DNA from: Porphyromonas gingivalis ATCC 33277
GTDB lineage: Bacteria > Bacteroidota > Bacteroidia > Bacteroidales > Porphyromonadaceae
Assembly: GCF_000010505.1 (NCBI RefSeq)
Contig: NC_010729.1
Location: 416,001-480,000 of the forward strand
Length of the DNA: 64,000 nt
Direction of reading: 5' to 3'
In this document: positions 16,834 through 26,716 of the stretch, in pieces
Layout of the letters: each line of letters begins with the position of its first letter
Position numbering within the stretch: the first letter of the stretch is position 1
Program-made: the position numbers and the translations under genes
Notes under the pieces: generated by a model
What the model was told of the DNA's origin: nothing
What the model saw: the letters and a program-made list of their open reading frames with translations, nothing else
Databases searched by the model: none

Positions 16834-19614
16834 ATGCGATCGATTTATCAATTACTGTTGTCAATACTCCTTGCTTCTCTTGGTTTCGTCGGGCTGGAAG
16901 CCCAACAAGCCGGAGTAGCAGGTAGAGTATTGGACGAAGAAGGCAACCCCATGATTCAAGCCAACGTACAGCTTGTACAGAGTACCGGCCAAGTAGCCGT
17001 TGCCGCAGGTGCCACTAATGAAAAAGGGTTGTTCAGCCTGAAAACGTCACAGGAGGGTGACTACATTCTGCGCGTTTCATATGTAGGTTACACTACCCAC
17101 GACGAAAAAATATCTCTTAGAAACGGGCAAACCATTACGCTCAAAGATATATCCATGAACGAAGATGCCCGTCTTCTACAGAGTGTGACGGTGCAGGCTA
17201 AAGCGGCAGAGGTCGTGGTACGCAACGACACGCTCGAATTCAATGCCGGATCCTATACCGTAGCACAAGGAGCTTCTATCGAGGAACTGATCAAGAAGCT
17301 ACCCGGAGCAGAGATCGGATCCGATGGGAAGATCACCATCAACGGCAAGGACATTAGCAAGATCCTTGTCGATGGCAAAGAGTTTTTCTCCAAAGATCCA
17401 CAGGTGGCAATAAAGAATCTTCCGGCCGATATGGTCAATAAAGTACAGGTACTGAACAAACTGAGCGAGCTGTCGCGGATGAGCGGTTTCGATGATGGAG
17501 AAGAAGAGACCGTAATCAACCTGACGGTGAAGCCCGAAAAAAAGAAAGGCCTCTTCGGAACGCTTCAGGCCGGCTACGGTACTGACCAACGCTATATGGC
17601 CGGAGGGAACGTCAATCGGTTCGATGGGAATAAGCAATGGACATTGATCGGTAGTGCGAACAATACGAACAATATGGGCTTTAGCGAGATGAGCAGCGAG
17701 ATGGGATCCATGACCTTCTTCTCTCCCCAAGGCGGTGGTCGACGCGGCTTCGGCAATAGTGGAGGTGTTACGTCTTCGTCGATGCTGGGCGGCAACTTCA
17801 GTGTCGAATTCTCCTCTGCCCTTAATACGGGAGGCGATGCACGCTACGGATACAACGACAAGGCCATAGAGACGACCAAACGTGTGGAAAATATCCTCGC
17901 CGAAGGGAATACTTATATGGACGAAAATATATTGGAACGCTCTTTCTCTCACAATGGTCAGGCTCGATTCAGGATGCAATGGAAACCGTCCGAACGTACC
18001 GAAGTGGTATTCGAGCCGGATCTTTCGATATCGAAGATTGATGGGTTCTTTAACGACACATACGAGACGAAAGATGCCACCGGAATCTCTATCAACAAAG
18101 GTTCTATCCACCAAACTACACAAGGAAACAACTTCAGACTGAACGGAGAATTGGATATCAGTCACAAGCTCAACGATGAAGGCCGTACAATCAGTGCCTC
18201 CGTCAGTGGCGGTCTGACCGACGAAGACGGAGATGGCATATATCAGGCTGTGCTCCAAAGCGTGGAGACGAATCAAAAGCAATTCAACGACAACTCCAAC
18301 CTGCAATATCGCCTTCGCCTCTCGTATGTGGAACCGTTGGGTAAAAACTACTTCGCACAAGCTATTCTGAACAGACGTTTCTCTCGTCGCAATTCGGATC
18401 GTGAGGTGTACCGACTGGGCGATGACGGGCAATACTCCATATTAGACAGTCAGTACGGACTCTCCTACAGTAACGAGTTCACCCAGTATCGCATCGGACT
18501 CAACCTCAAGAAGATTGCCAAAACGTGGGACTACACCATAGGATTCAATGTGGATCCCAACAGAACTGTCAGCTATCGGAACGTAGCCGGAGTAGAGCAG
18601 GACAAACTGGCTTTCAATCGTGTCAATCTCTCCCCGATGCTCCGAATCAACTACAAACCGAGCAGGACTACCAACCTCCGAGTGGACTACCGAGGACGCA
18701 CGACACAACCATCCATCAATCAGATCGCTCCCGTTCAGGACATCACGAATCCGCTATTCGTGACGGAAGGCAATCCCGGTCTGAAGCCGAGCTATTCCAA
18801 CAATGTGATGGCCATGTTCTCGGACTTCGATGCCAAAAGTCAGCGAGCTTTCAACATTGTTTTCTTCGGCAACTATACATTCGACGACATCGTCCCCAAT
18901 ACGCACTACGATCCGTCTACAGGGATCCGTACCACTCGTTACGAAAACGCCTCCGGTACATGGCAAGCGAATCTTCATGGGACACTATCGGTTCCACTCA
19001 AGAACAGGGCATTTTCTTTCAGGATGTCCTTGTTCAACAGGTTGGCCGAAGGACAAAGCTTCATCAATGACGATAAGAACAAAGCTCTCTCTTTCCGAAC
19101 GAGGGAACGCCTGACGCTGACCTGTCGCAACAATTGGATCGATACGAGTATCGGTGGCAATATCGGATTCTATATGGCTAATAATAGTCTGAGCGGACAG
19201 AAAGATTCTCGCACATACGATTTTGGCGGCAATTATCAAGTTGCCCTAACGCTTCCCTATGGATTCCGTATCGACAGCGATGTTGAATACAATACGAACT
19301 CCGGTTACAGTGGAGGATTCAGTCTGGACGAATGGCTTTGGAATGCTTCGCTTTCATACAGCTTCCTCCGTGACAAGGCCGGTACACTGCGTGTCAAAGG
19401 CTATGACATCCTCGGTCAGCGGTCAAGTATCAGCCGTTCTGCTACGGCCATCAATATAGAAGAGAGCATGTCCAATACGATCGGACGCTACGTGATGGTG
19501 GACTTTATCTACCGATTCAACGCCTTCAGTGGTGGTGGATCTCGCAGCGATCATCAGCGTGGCAATATGAATCGTCCGGGCCCACCTTTCGGCGGTGGCA
19601 GACGACCGTCCTGA
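16834..19614 (+). CDS. Outer-membrane beta-barrel protein with carboxypeptidase-regulatory-like domain
   Basis: A 926-aa protein. A signal peptide (LLLSILLASLGFVGLEA) precedes a CarboxypepD_reg-like domain at about residues 26-115 (GVAGRVLDEEGNPMIQANV). A plug-like region follows (SIEELIKKLPGAEI ... ILVDGKEFFSKDP, near 150-190), then a long alternating barrel region. This is the domain order of TonB-receptor-like OMP_b-brl_3 proteins, which lack a clear TonB box. The C-terminus is unusually Gly/Arg/Pro-rich (GGGSRSDHQRGNMNRPG). It stands alone, with a terminator 60 bp after its stop. Ligand unknown. Confidence 0.85.
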   Translation: MRSIYQLLLSILLASLGFVGLEAQQAGVAGRVLDEEGNPMIQANVQLVQSTGQVAVAAGATNEKGLFSLKTSQEGDYILRVSYVGYTTHDEKISLRNGQTITLKDISMNEDARLLQSVTVQAKAAEVVVRNDTLEFNAGSYTVAQGASIEELIKKLPGAEIGSDGKITINGKDISKILVDGKEFFSKDPQVAIKNLPADMVNKVQVLNKLSELSRMSGFDDGEEETVINLTVKPEKKKGLFGTLQAGYGTDQRYMAGGNVNRFDGNKQWTLIGSANNTNNMGFSEMSSEMGSMTFFSPQGGGRRGFGNSGGVTSSSMLGGNFSVEFSSALNTGGDARYGYNDKAIETTKRVENILAEGNTYMDENILERSFSHNGQARFRMQWKPSERTEVVFEPDLSISKIDGFFNDTYETKDATGISINKGSIHQTTQGNNFRLNGELDISHKLNDEGRTISASVSGGLTDEDGDGIYQAVLQSVETNQKQFNDNSNLQYRLRLSYVEPLGKNYFAQAILNRRFSRRNSDREVYRLGDDGQYSILDSQYGLSYSNEFTQYRIGLNLKKIAKTWDYTIGFNVDPNRTVSYRNVAGVEQDKLAFNRVNLSPMLRINYKPSRTTNLRVDYRGRTTQPSINQIAPVQDITNPLFVTEGNPGLKPSYSNNVMAMFSDFDAKSQRAFNIVFFGNYTFDDIVPNTHYDPSTGIRTTRYENASGTWQANLHGTLSVPLKNRAFSFRMSLFNRLAEGQSFINDDKNKALSFRTRERLTLTCRNNWIDTSIGGNIGFYMANNSLSGQKDSRTYDFGGNYQVALTLPYGFRIDSDVEYNTNSGYSGGFSLDEWLWNASLSYSFLRDKAGTLRVKGYDILGQRSSISRSATAINIEESMSNTIGRYVMVDFIYRFNAFSGGGSRSDHQRGNMNRPGPPFGGGRRPS

Positions 19615-19673
19615 TCAGACGCCACCTATCTGCAAGAGACAAAGTGTGTAAGTGTTTTTATAACAAACCGATC

Positions 19674-19711
19674 GAGGGGCTGTGTCAAAATTTGATTTTG
19701 TCGCAGCCCTC
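19674..19711 (+). terminator. Terminator after outer-membrane protein gene
   Basis: GAGGGGCTGTG and CGCAGCCCTC form an imperfect stem around an AT-rich loop that is itself partly self-complementary (CAAAATTTGATTTTG). The 3' tail is TTTCTTTG. It belongs to the GGCTGTG terminator type. Confidence 0.65.
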
Positions 19712-19872
19712 TTTCTTTGCTCCTTGCAGTCGGTTAGGCAACCGGCTTCATCTTGGAGGCCCTACTTTATTAGCTTTTCGAAGACATAGAAGCGAATCAG
19801 GCTAAGATTGTATTTATTCTGTACAGACACTGAAAAACAGTCAATTGACAACGAAATCTCCCGGAAAATGCC

Positions 19873-19885
19873 GTGCGACAGTCTC
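19873..19885. repeat. Lone MITE-end-like sequence
   Basis: GTGCGACAGTCTC, with the preceding GGAAAATGCC, resembles the right end of the 48-kb MITE copy (GGAAAATCCCGTGCAACAGTCTC). No second end was found nearby, so this may be a degraded or half element next to the 23-bp array. Confidence 0.4.
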
Positions 19886-19989
19886 ATCTGTCGGTTTAAC
19901 AGCTATCTATCGGTTTCACAGCTCGCACGGAACCTCCCACTCCCCGAACCTGCCATCCGACACAGAGCAGATAGCATCTTCCATCAATA

Positions 19990-20219
19990 GACCATAGTAT
20001 CCTCTCATATGAGACCATAGTATCCTCTCATGCGAGACCATAGTATCCTCTCATATGAGACCATAGTATCCTCTCATGTGAGACCATAGTATCCTCTCAT
20101 ATGAGACCATAGTATCCTCTCATAGGAGACCATAGTATCCTCTCATGCGAGACCATAGTATCCTCTCATAGGAGACCATAATATCCTCTCATGTGAGACC
20201 ATAGTATCCTCTCATATAA
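19990..20219. repeat. 23-bp tandem repeat, 10 copies
   Basis: Ten head-to-tail units begin with GACCATAGTATCCTCTCAT. The 19-nt core is identical in nine units (unit 9 has one change). The next two bases vary (AT, GC, AT, GT, AT, AG, GC, AG, GT, AT) before GA; the last unit ends AA. There are no spacers, so this is not a CRISPR. It resembles the intergenic tandem direct repeats known in P. gingivalis genomes. Confidence 0.95.
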
Positions 20220-20398
20220 GCGTATCGACTTGGGTCAAAAATACATTCCGTGCTTTCTTGTATCGATTCGCTGACATGACGTCCCTGAACGAAACCTCTT
20301 CGTTGGATGATTTTCCTTGTCGTGCCATCGTTTTGTGTATTGATCATACCATAAACACACAAAACAATCGGCCGACACACAATAAAATGAATGGATAA

Positions 20399-20578
20399 AT
20401 GGATAAAGTGCCTGCTTATTGCACAAAGGTCTTCTTAGAGCAGGTAAGGATTTTGTTTGACAAACCACGTGAGGAATTGCTCGAAATGATCTTCTCTTCC
20501 CCTGCTGTCGAGTCCTCTGATCAAGAAAAAGACTTGCCCGATGAGAGCCGTCTGTCCTACTTGTCTATCGTAGAATAG
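20399..20578 (+). CDS. Small hypothetical protein, 59 aa
   Basis: An ATG-to-TAG frame with protein-like composition: VFLEQVRILFDKPREELLEM forms a likely amphipathic helix, followed by an acidic, serine-rich tail ending LSYLSIVE. No signal peptide or known motif is seen. It ends about 50 bp before the pdxH promoter on the same strand. It could be a gene, or the end of a decayed one. The opposite strand is also open here (72 codons) but starts inside the pdxH promoter. Confidence 0.35.
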   Translation: MDKVPAYCTKVFLEQVRILFDKPREELLEMIFSSPAVESSDQEKDLPDESRLSYLSIVE

Positions 20579-20628
20579 TGGGGCGATGGGCTTGTCCTTG
20601 TGGCCTGCTGCCGGTGATCCATGGCTTT

Positions 20629-20660
20629 TTTGGAACGACAATTCAAATGGCATAACTTTG
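20629..20660 (+). promoter_or_regulatory. Promoter for pdxH
   Basis: TTTG (20629-20632), a 20-bp spacer, then TAACTTTG (20653-20660) match the Bacteroidetes consensus. The predicted start is about 20 bp before the pdxH ATG. Confidence 0.75.
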
Positions 20661-20685
20661 TCCGGACAATAAAAACCACAAAAGC

Positions 20686-21330
20686 ATGGATTTGCATTTC
20701 GAAAATATCAGGCGGGAATATGACAAACGAAGCCTTTCCGCCAGCGACCTGACACCTACTCCTTTCGACCTTGTCACCAGATGGTTGCAAGATGCGGTCG
20801 AAGCCAAAACATATGAGCCTACAGCCGTTATCGTCGGGACGGCTACTCCTGACGGTCATCCCAGTACGCGAACCGTTTTGCTCAAGGAGTTTTTGAACAA
20901 CGAATTTATCTTCTACAGCAACTATGAGAGTCGCAAGGGGCAGCAAATGGCTGCTAATCCGCACGTCTGTCTCACATTCCTCTGGCACGAACTGGAGCGT
21001 CAGATACATGTGGAGGGGGATGTACGCATTTTAGAGCCGGAGCTTAGCGATGCTTATTTTGCTACACGTCCGTACAAAAGTCGGGTAGGGGCGCGCATTT
21101 CGCCACAGAGTCGTCCTATACCGGGGCGTTCTTTCATCGTACAGGAATTTATGAAGGAGTCGCTCAAATATGCCGGTCGGACTGTGCCACGTCCTGACAC
21201 TTGGGGTGGCTTTGCCGTGAAGCCGGTACGAATAGAATTTTGGCAAGGGCGCGAAAGCCGCTTGCACGATCGCTTCCTGTACGAACTCCGGCCCGATGCT
21301 TCCTGGTCTGTTCACCGCTTGGCTCCGTAA
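20686..21330 (+). CDS. pdxH: Pyridoxamine 5'-phosphate oxidase
   Basis: A 214-aa FMN enzyme that oxidises pyridoxine or pyridoxamine phosphate to pyridoxal phosphate. The N-terminal REYDKRSL segment, the FMN-binding STRTVLLKEF and FYSNYESRKGQQMAANP blocks, and the C-terminal WGGFAVKPVRIEFWQGRESRLHDR block are all in place, and length is normal. The enzyme needs molecular oxygen in known cases, so its presence in an anaerobe is worth noting though common in Bacteroidetes. It has its own promoter. Confidence 0.95.
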   Translation: MDLHFENIRREYDKRSLSASDLTPTPFDLVTRWLQDAVEAKTYEPTAVIVGTATPDGHPSTRTVLLKEFLNNEFIFYSNYESRKGQQMAANPHVCLTFLWHELERQIHVEGDVRILEPELSDAYFATRPYKSRVGARISPQSRPIPGRSFIVQEFMKESLKYAGRTVPRPDTWGGFAVKPVRIEFWQGRESRLHDRFLYELRPDASWSVHRLAP

Positions 21331-21366
21331 CTATCTGTATCCAAATACAAAAACTACCTCATTCGA

Positions 21367-21771
21367 ATGAAACAAAAACTAATCCTTGCGATACTGCTTA
21401 TGTCTTTCGTTTCTTTGTTTAGTTGTGCTTGCAAGAATGCTGCACAGACAAATACCCCGGCGGACAAGTCGATCGTAAACAATGTAAACGCCGATCGCTT
21501 CCGCGAATTATTGGCTGATCCTGCTATACAATTGATCGACGTTCGCACTGCGGAAGAGTATGCCCAAGGTCATATTGCCAATGCCAAGCTGTTGCCCGTC
21601 ACGGACAGTAACTTCAAGGAGCAGGCCGATCAGGAGTTGGACAAGGCGCATCCCGTAGCCATTTACTGCCGGAGCGGAGGACGAAGTGCCAAAGCCGCCG
21701 ATATTCTTTTGCGTAGAGGCTATTTTGTTTACAACCTTCTGGGCGGATATAAAGGCTATCCGTACAAGTAG
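21367..21771 (+). CDS. Rhodanese-like lipoprotein
   Basis: A 134-aa protein with a lipoprotein signal (SFVSLFSC, lipidated Cys20) followed by one rhodanese domain. IQLIDVRTAEEYAQGHI near residue 55 and the active-site loop CRSGGRS with Cys101 are intact, so it should carry sulfur as a persulfide. As an envelope-anchored protein it may take part in sulfur or thiol chemistry outside the cytoplasm. The substrate is not known. It lies just after pdxH and before the GH92 pair on the same strand. Confidence 0.85.
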   Translation: MKQKLILAILLMSFVSLFSCACKNAAQTNTPADKSIVNNVNADRFRELLADPAIQLIDVRTAEEYAQGHIANAKLLPVTDSNFKEQADQELDKAHPVAIYCRSGGRSAKAADILLRRGYFVYNLLGGYKGYPYK

Positions 21772-21859
21772 TGATACTTGGAGAGCTTTCGGGACAGGTT
21801 TCTCTACTTGCTCTCTACCCATAGCTCTTGTTTTCTTCTCCTTTATGGTTTCACCCCGA

Positions 21860-24205
21860 ATGGATCGCCCTAAGCCTTCATATATTGTTCGAATAGCAGC
21901 CATTCTCTGCTTGTTTGTCGGCAGGCCTTTGTTTGCGCAGAGCTATGTGGACTACGTCGATCCGCTGATCGGGACGCTAAGTTCTTTTGAGCTGAGTGCG
22001 GGCAATACCTATCCGGTGATCGGTTTACCGTGGGGAATGAATAGCTGGACACCGATGACCGGTGTACCCGGTGACGGCTGGCAATATACCTACTCGGCAC
22101 ACAAGATTCGCGGATTCAAACAGACCCACCAGCCCAGTCCATGGATCAACGACTACGGCCAATTCTCCCTTCTTCCCCTTATGGCACCGCAGAAGCCATC
22201 ATCGAACGACTCCGTAGCTCTGACTAAATGGTGCAAGCAACTCTTTTCGGACGAACAGGCCTCGTGGTTCTCGCACAAAGCGGAGACGGCGACGCCATAC
22301 TATTATAGTGTCTATTTGGCCGATTACGACACACGCGTGGAGATGGCCCCGACCGAGCGTGCAGCTATCTTTCGCATACGTTATTCCGGCAATACCGAAA
22401 GTGGCTCCGGTCGATGGCTTCGTCTTGATGCCTTTACCGGTGGTTCGGAGATTAGCATCGTGGATCCTCACACCGTAGTGGGCATATCTCGCAAGAATAG
22501 CGGAGGTGTGCCGGCTAACTTCGCCTGTTATTTCATCTTGCAGTTCGATATTCCTATGGCCGATGTCCTGCTTGAGACAGATACCGGCAAGACAGACGAA
22601 GGCACAAGGGTATGGGCAGCCTGTCGCTTCGATTCGCAAGAAGTTACCGTCCGGGTGGCATCTTCTTTTATCAGTGTCGAGCAGGCCGAAAGAAATCTTG
22701 CGGAAGTCAAAGGGCAGAGTTTCGACCGGATCAGACTTGCCGGTCGCGAAGCTTGGAATAAGGTGCTCGGACGCATACATGTGGAAGGAGGAACGAAGGA
22801 TGAGCGCACTACATTCTATTCCGCACTCTATCGCTGTCTGCTTTTTCCCCGTCGCTTCTATGAGGAGGATGCTTCCGGCAATTTTGTGCATTACAGCCCC
22901 TACAGTGGAGAGGTACTTCCCGGTTATCTCTATACCGATACCGGATTTTGGGACACTTTTCGAGCCCTTTTCCCCCTGCTCAATCTGCTGTATCCCGATG
23001 AAAACATTAAAATTCAGGAAGGTCTGCTGAATGTATATCGCGAGAGTGGCTTTTTCCCCGAATGGGCCAGTCCGGGCCATCGGGATTGTATGATAGGCAA
23101 CAACTCTGCTTCTGTTCTGGCGGATGCCTATCTCAAGGGTGTTCGGGTAGAAGATACCCGTACACTGATGAACGGACTCTTGCATGCTACGAAAGCCGTC
23201 CATCCGAAAATATCCTCCACGGGGCGCAGAGGTTGGGAGTGGTACAACTCCTTAGGCTATGTTCCGGCTGATGCAGGTATCAACGAAAGTGCTGCCCGTA
23301 CGCTCGAATATGCTTATAACGATTGGTGCATCCTCCGACTGGGGCGCACATTGGGTTGGGATAGAGCAGCATTGGACACGTTGGCTCATCGTTCTATGAA
23401 CTATCGTCATCTGTTCGATCCGGAAACCAAACTCATGCGCGGTAGAAATCAGGATGGTAGTTTCCGGATACCTTTTTCCCCTTTCAAATGGGGAGATGTA
23501 TTCACGGAGGGCAATGCCTGGCACTATACTTGGTCGGTCTTTCATGATGTGCAGGGGCTTATCGACCTGATGGGAGGAGATCGCCCGTTCGTGTCTATGC
23601 TCGATTCGGTATTCAATACTCCTCCTATGTTCGATGAGAGCTATTACGGATTTGTCATCCACGAAATCAGAGAGATGCAAATAGCGGATATGGGCAATTA
23701 TGCTCATGGCAATCAGCCCATACAGCATATGATATATCTGTATAATCATGCCGGCTATCCATGGAAAGCTCAGGAGAGACTACGCGAAGTGATGGGGCGG
23801 CTCTATCGTCCTACTCCGGATGGGTATTGCGGCGATGAAGACAACGGACAGACTTCGGCTTGGTACGTTTTCTCTGCTCTTGGCTTCTATCCTGTTACAC
23901 CCGCTACGGATCAGTATGTGCTCGGCTCGCCGATTTTTTCCAAGGTAATACTCTCTTTTCCCGATGGACACAAAACGGTGTTGCATGCTCCGGCCAACAG
24001 TGCCGATACGCCTTACATCCGCTCGATCAGCGTAGAAGGAAAAGAATGGAGCTGCAATTACCTGACTCACGAACAGCTTCGCTCTTCTGCATCCATTCAA
24101 TGGATGATGGACACGAAACCCAATTATAACCGTGGTACGAAGGAAAGTGACAGACCTTATTCCTTCTCCACGGAGCAACAGCGTCGCGCTAATCACAGTA
24201 ATTAA
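21860..24205 (+). CDS. GH92 alpha-mannosidase, signal-peptide type
   Basis: About 781 aa from the ATG at 21860; an alternative ATG is at 21845. The N-terminal segment AAILCLFVGRPLFAQ is a standard signal peptide, so the protein is exported without a lipid anchor. The start VDYVDPLIGTLSS and the C-terminal GDEDNGQTSAWYVFSALGF block are hallmarks of GH92, calcium-dependent inverting exo-alpha-mannosidases acting on host N-glycans. The GQxSAW motif is intact. It sits 24 bp upstream of a second GH92 gene, so the two are likely co-transcribed. Confidence 0.9.
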   Translation: MDRPKPSYIVRIAAILCLFVGRPLFAQSYVDYVDPLIGTLSSFELSAGNTYPVIGLPWGMNSWTPMTGVPGDGWQYTYSAHKIRGFKQTHQPSPWINDYGQFSLLPLMAPQKPSSNDSVALTKWCKQLFSDEQASWFSHKAETATPYYYSVYLADYDTRVEMAPTERAAIFRIRYSGNTESGSGRWLRLDAFTGGSEISIVDPHTVVGISRKNSGGVPANFACYFILQFDIPMADVLLETDTGKTDEGTRVWAACRFDSQEVTVRVASSFISVEQAERNLAEVKGQSFDRIRLAGREAWNKVLGRIHVEGGTKDERTTFYSALYRCLLFPRRFYEEDASGNFVHYSPYSGEVLPGYLYTDTGFWDTFRALFPLLNLLYPDENIKIQEGLLNVYRESGFFPEWASPGHRDCMIGNNSASVLADAYLKGVRVEDTRTLMNGLLHATKAVHPKISSTGRRGWEWYNSLGYVPADAGINESAARTLEYAYNDWCILRLGRTLGWDRAALDTLAHRSMNYRHLFDPETKLMRGRNQDGSFRIPFSPFKWGDVFTEGNAWHYTWSVFHDVQGLIDLMGGDRPFVSMLDSVFNTPPMFDESYYGFVIHEIREMQIADMGNYAHGNQPIQHMIYLYNHAGYPWKAQERLREVMGRLYRPTPDGYCGDEDNGQTSAWYVFSALGFYPVTPATDQYVLGSPIFSKVILSFPDGHKTVLHAPANSADTPYIRSISVEGKEWSCNYLTHEQLRSSASIQWMMDTKPNYNRGTKESDRPYSFSTEQQRRANHSN

Positions 24206-24229
24206 TGATACATTTCCCCACTTCGGACT

Positions 24230-26533
24230 ATGAATACGAACAAAGCATTTACGCCCCGACGATCTATACTGATGAGCTTGCTTGGCTTTTTCCTCCTTGT
24301 GCTAAGCTCTGCCGGATGTAAAGATGATGTCCAGACCGACATATTTAAGGGGCCTGTGGACTACGTGAATCCTTATATGGGCAATATCAGTCATCTGCTC
24401 ATTCCCACTTTTCCCACTGTGCATTTGCCCAATAGTATGTTGCGCATGTGTCCGGTACGAACCGACTATACTTCTCAGTTAATGGACGGACTACCCTTGT
24501 TGCTGACCTCTCATCGCGGAGCAAATGCTTTTCGTCTCAGTCCGTTGAACCACCTGCCGGATTCCATCCCCGCAGTTGCGAGCTATACCTATGACAATGA
24601 AGCGGTGCGTCCTTACCGCTATTCCGTCTTGCTCGATGAGGAGGATGTAGAGGTGGATTTTGCGCCTTCTTTTCGTAGTGCCATTTACCGCTTGGGCTTC
24701 AATGCCGATAGCAGCCGGCATTACCTCGTCGTTCACTCTGAGAAAGGGGAATTGACTGCCGAAGGTAATGTCATATCCGGCTATCGCTATTTTCAGGACA
24801 GTACGCGAGTATTTGTCTATATGGAGACGGAGCAGCAGCCTGTGACGTACGCTCGCCGTTCGGAAAAAGGCGAGTACATCTGGAATAAGGGCAAGGTAAC
24901 GGGCAAAACTCTCGTGCTGAACTACGATCTGGCCGGAACGGATCTCTTCCTTCGCTATGGTATTTCCTATATCAGTGTGGCACAAGCCAAAAAGAATCTT
25001 CGTCAGGAAATACAGGCTTACAACGTGGAAGTGGTGTCCAAGATGGGACGGAACGAATGGAACAAAACATTGGGCAAAGTGCAGATCGAGGGAGGTACGA
25101 TTCCTCAGCGACAGGTATTCTACACCAGTCTTTATCGTACTTATGAACGGATGATCAATATCTCGGAGGATGGTCATTTCTACAGTGCCGAAGATCATGC
25201 TGTGCATCCGGATAGGGGCATTCCTTTCTATACAGACGATTGGGTGTGGGACACCTATCGGGCTGTACATCCCCTGCGTATTCTTTTGGAGCCGGAGATG
25301 GAATCCGACATGGTCAATTCCTACATTCGTATGGCTTTGCTTAGCAGGGAGAAATGGTTGCCTACCTTCCCGGAAGTGACAGGCGACAGCCATCGTATGA
25401 ATGGCAATCATGCTATAGCCATGCTTGCCGATGCCTATGCCAAAGGTCTTACGGGTTTCAATTTGAATGAGGCGTATACGGTAGCCAAAAAAGTGATGGC
25501 CGAGAAGACGTATGCACCTTGGCGGCGTATGCCCAAAGGCGCACTCGATCAATTTTTCGATGAGAAAGGCTACTACCCCGCATTGCCACAGGGCCAAAAG
25601 GAAACCGACCCTACCATACACTCTTGGGAGAAGCGGCAGGCAGTAGCCGTTACGCTTGCTATTGCTTACGATTATTGGTGCCTTAGCCGATTGGCACAGT
25701 TCTCCGGTCACGAGCACGAAGCGCGTGAATTTCTGCGTAGGAGCTACGACTACCGACATCTTTACAATTCGGAGACGGGATTCTTTCATCCCAAAGATGA
25801 GAAGGGACGCTTCATACAGCCCTTCGATTACGAATTTGATGGAGGCCCGGGTGCACGAGATTATTATGACGAGAACAATGCCTACACTTATCGCTGGGAT
25901 GTACAGCACAACCTCCATGATCTGATTGCCTTGATGGATGGGCCGGAACAGTTTGTCAGTTTCTTGGATCAGACTTTCCGCACACCGATGAGTACATGGA
26001 AGTTCAATTTTTATTCCAAGCTGCCCGACCAGACAGGCAATGTAGGACAGTTTTCCATGGCCAATGAGCCGAGCCTGCATATACCCTATTTATATGTCTA
26101 TGCCGGTCAGCCATGGCGAACGCAGAAGTTGATCCATGAGCTTGTAAACGAATGGTTCCGAAACGATCTGATGGGAGTCCCCGGAGACGAAGATGGTGGA
26201 GGGCTGAGTGCGTTCGCCGTCTTTTCGATGATGGGATTCTATCCCGTCACACCGGGTTTACCGGTCTATGTGATCGGTAGTCCTTTTTTCAGCAAGATAA
26301 CGATCGATCTCGGTGGAGGCAACCACCTTACGATCATCGCCAACGGTGCCGGAGCTGAAAACAAATACATCCAAAAGGCCGTGCTCAACGGGAAAACCTT
26401 GGATAAAGCATGGTTCCAACATAGCGACATAGCCCAAGGCGGCATTTTGGAGCTGAAGATGGGACCGCGCCCCAACAAACTATGGGGAGTCGATACGCCT
26501 CCTCCTTCTGCAGATCCCTATCCGGGCGACTGA
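24230..26533 (+). CDS. GH92-family glycosidase, lipoprotein type, divergent
   Basis: A 767-aa protein. The signal ends in LSSAGC, so it is a lipoprotein and probably surface- or periplasm-anchored. It shares the GH92 layout with the gene upstream (VDYVNPYMGNIS near the start, GDEDGGGLSAFAVFSMMGFY near the C-terminus). The usual GQxSAW block reads GGLSAF here, so glutamine and tryptophan are replaced. Substrate preference or activity may differ from its neighbour. No susC/susD pair is adjacent. Confidence 0.85.
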   Translation: MNTNKAFTPRRSILMSLLGFFLLVLSSAGCKDDVQTDIFKGPVDYVNPYMGNISHLLIPTFPTVHLPNSMLRMCPVRTDYTSQLMDGLPLLLTSHRGANAFRLSPLNHLPDSIPAVASYTYDNEAVRPYRYSVLLDEEDVEVDFAPSFRSAIYRLGFNADSSRHYLVVHSEKGELTAEGNVISGYRYFQDSTRVFVYMETEQQPVTYARRSEKGEYIWNKGKVTGKTLVLNYDLAGTDLFLRYGISYISVAQAKKNLRQEIQAYNVEVVSKMGRNEWNKTLGKVQIEGGTIPQRQVFYTSLYRTYERMINISEDGHFYSAEDHAVHPDRGIPFYTDDWVWDTYRAVHPLRILLEPEMESDMVNSYIRMALLSREKWLPTFPEVTGDSHRMNGNHAIAMLADAYAKGLTGFNLNEAYTVAKKVMAEKTYAPWRRMPKGALDQFFDEKGYYPALPQGQKETDPTIHSWEKRQAVAVTLAIAYDYWCLSRLAQFSGHEHEAREFLRRSYDYRHLYNSETGFFHPKDEKGRFIQPFDYEFDGGPGARDYYDENNAYTYRWDVQHNLHDLIALMDGPEQFVSFLDQTFRTPMSTWKFNFYSKLPDQTGNVGQFSMANEPSLHIPYLYVYAGQPWRTQKLIHELVNEWFRNDLMGVPGDEDGGGLSAFAVFSMMGFYPVTPGLPVYVIGSPFFSKITIDLGGGNHLTIIANGAGAENKYIQKAVLNGKTLDKAWFQHSDIAQGGILELKMGPRPNKLWGVDTPPPSADPYPGD

Positions 26534-26624
26534 TCCTTCCCGACTTTCCCTTGATTGTGACGTGTACTGAGAAAAGTCGTATGTTGTTTTTGGTGCCGAA
26601 AGACGGAGAATTGCCGAGCCTAAA

Positions 26625-26716
26625 ATCTCAAAAACTCGAACCACAAGGAAAATCTTTACGTGCGAGATTTTTTTGCTTTTGGCTCGAGTTTTATTTTTTT
26701 CTCGAACCATCTTTTT
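26625..26716. repeat. CGTTTTGG hairpin repeat, copy 3 (degenerate)
   Basis: GTGCGAGATTTTTTTGC and TTTTGGCTCGAG match the left arm of the family, and CTCGAACCA recurs on both sides, but the right-hand CCAAAACG arm is lost. This is the most decayed of the four copies. The rest of 26534-26883 holds no gene I can support. Confidence 0.5.

Noticed and set aside
19990..20219. Possible CRISPR array
   Set aside because: Units are directly adjacent without spacers, and no cas gene is in the window.
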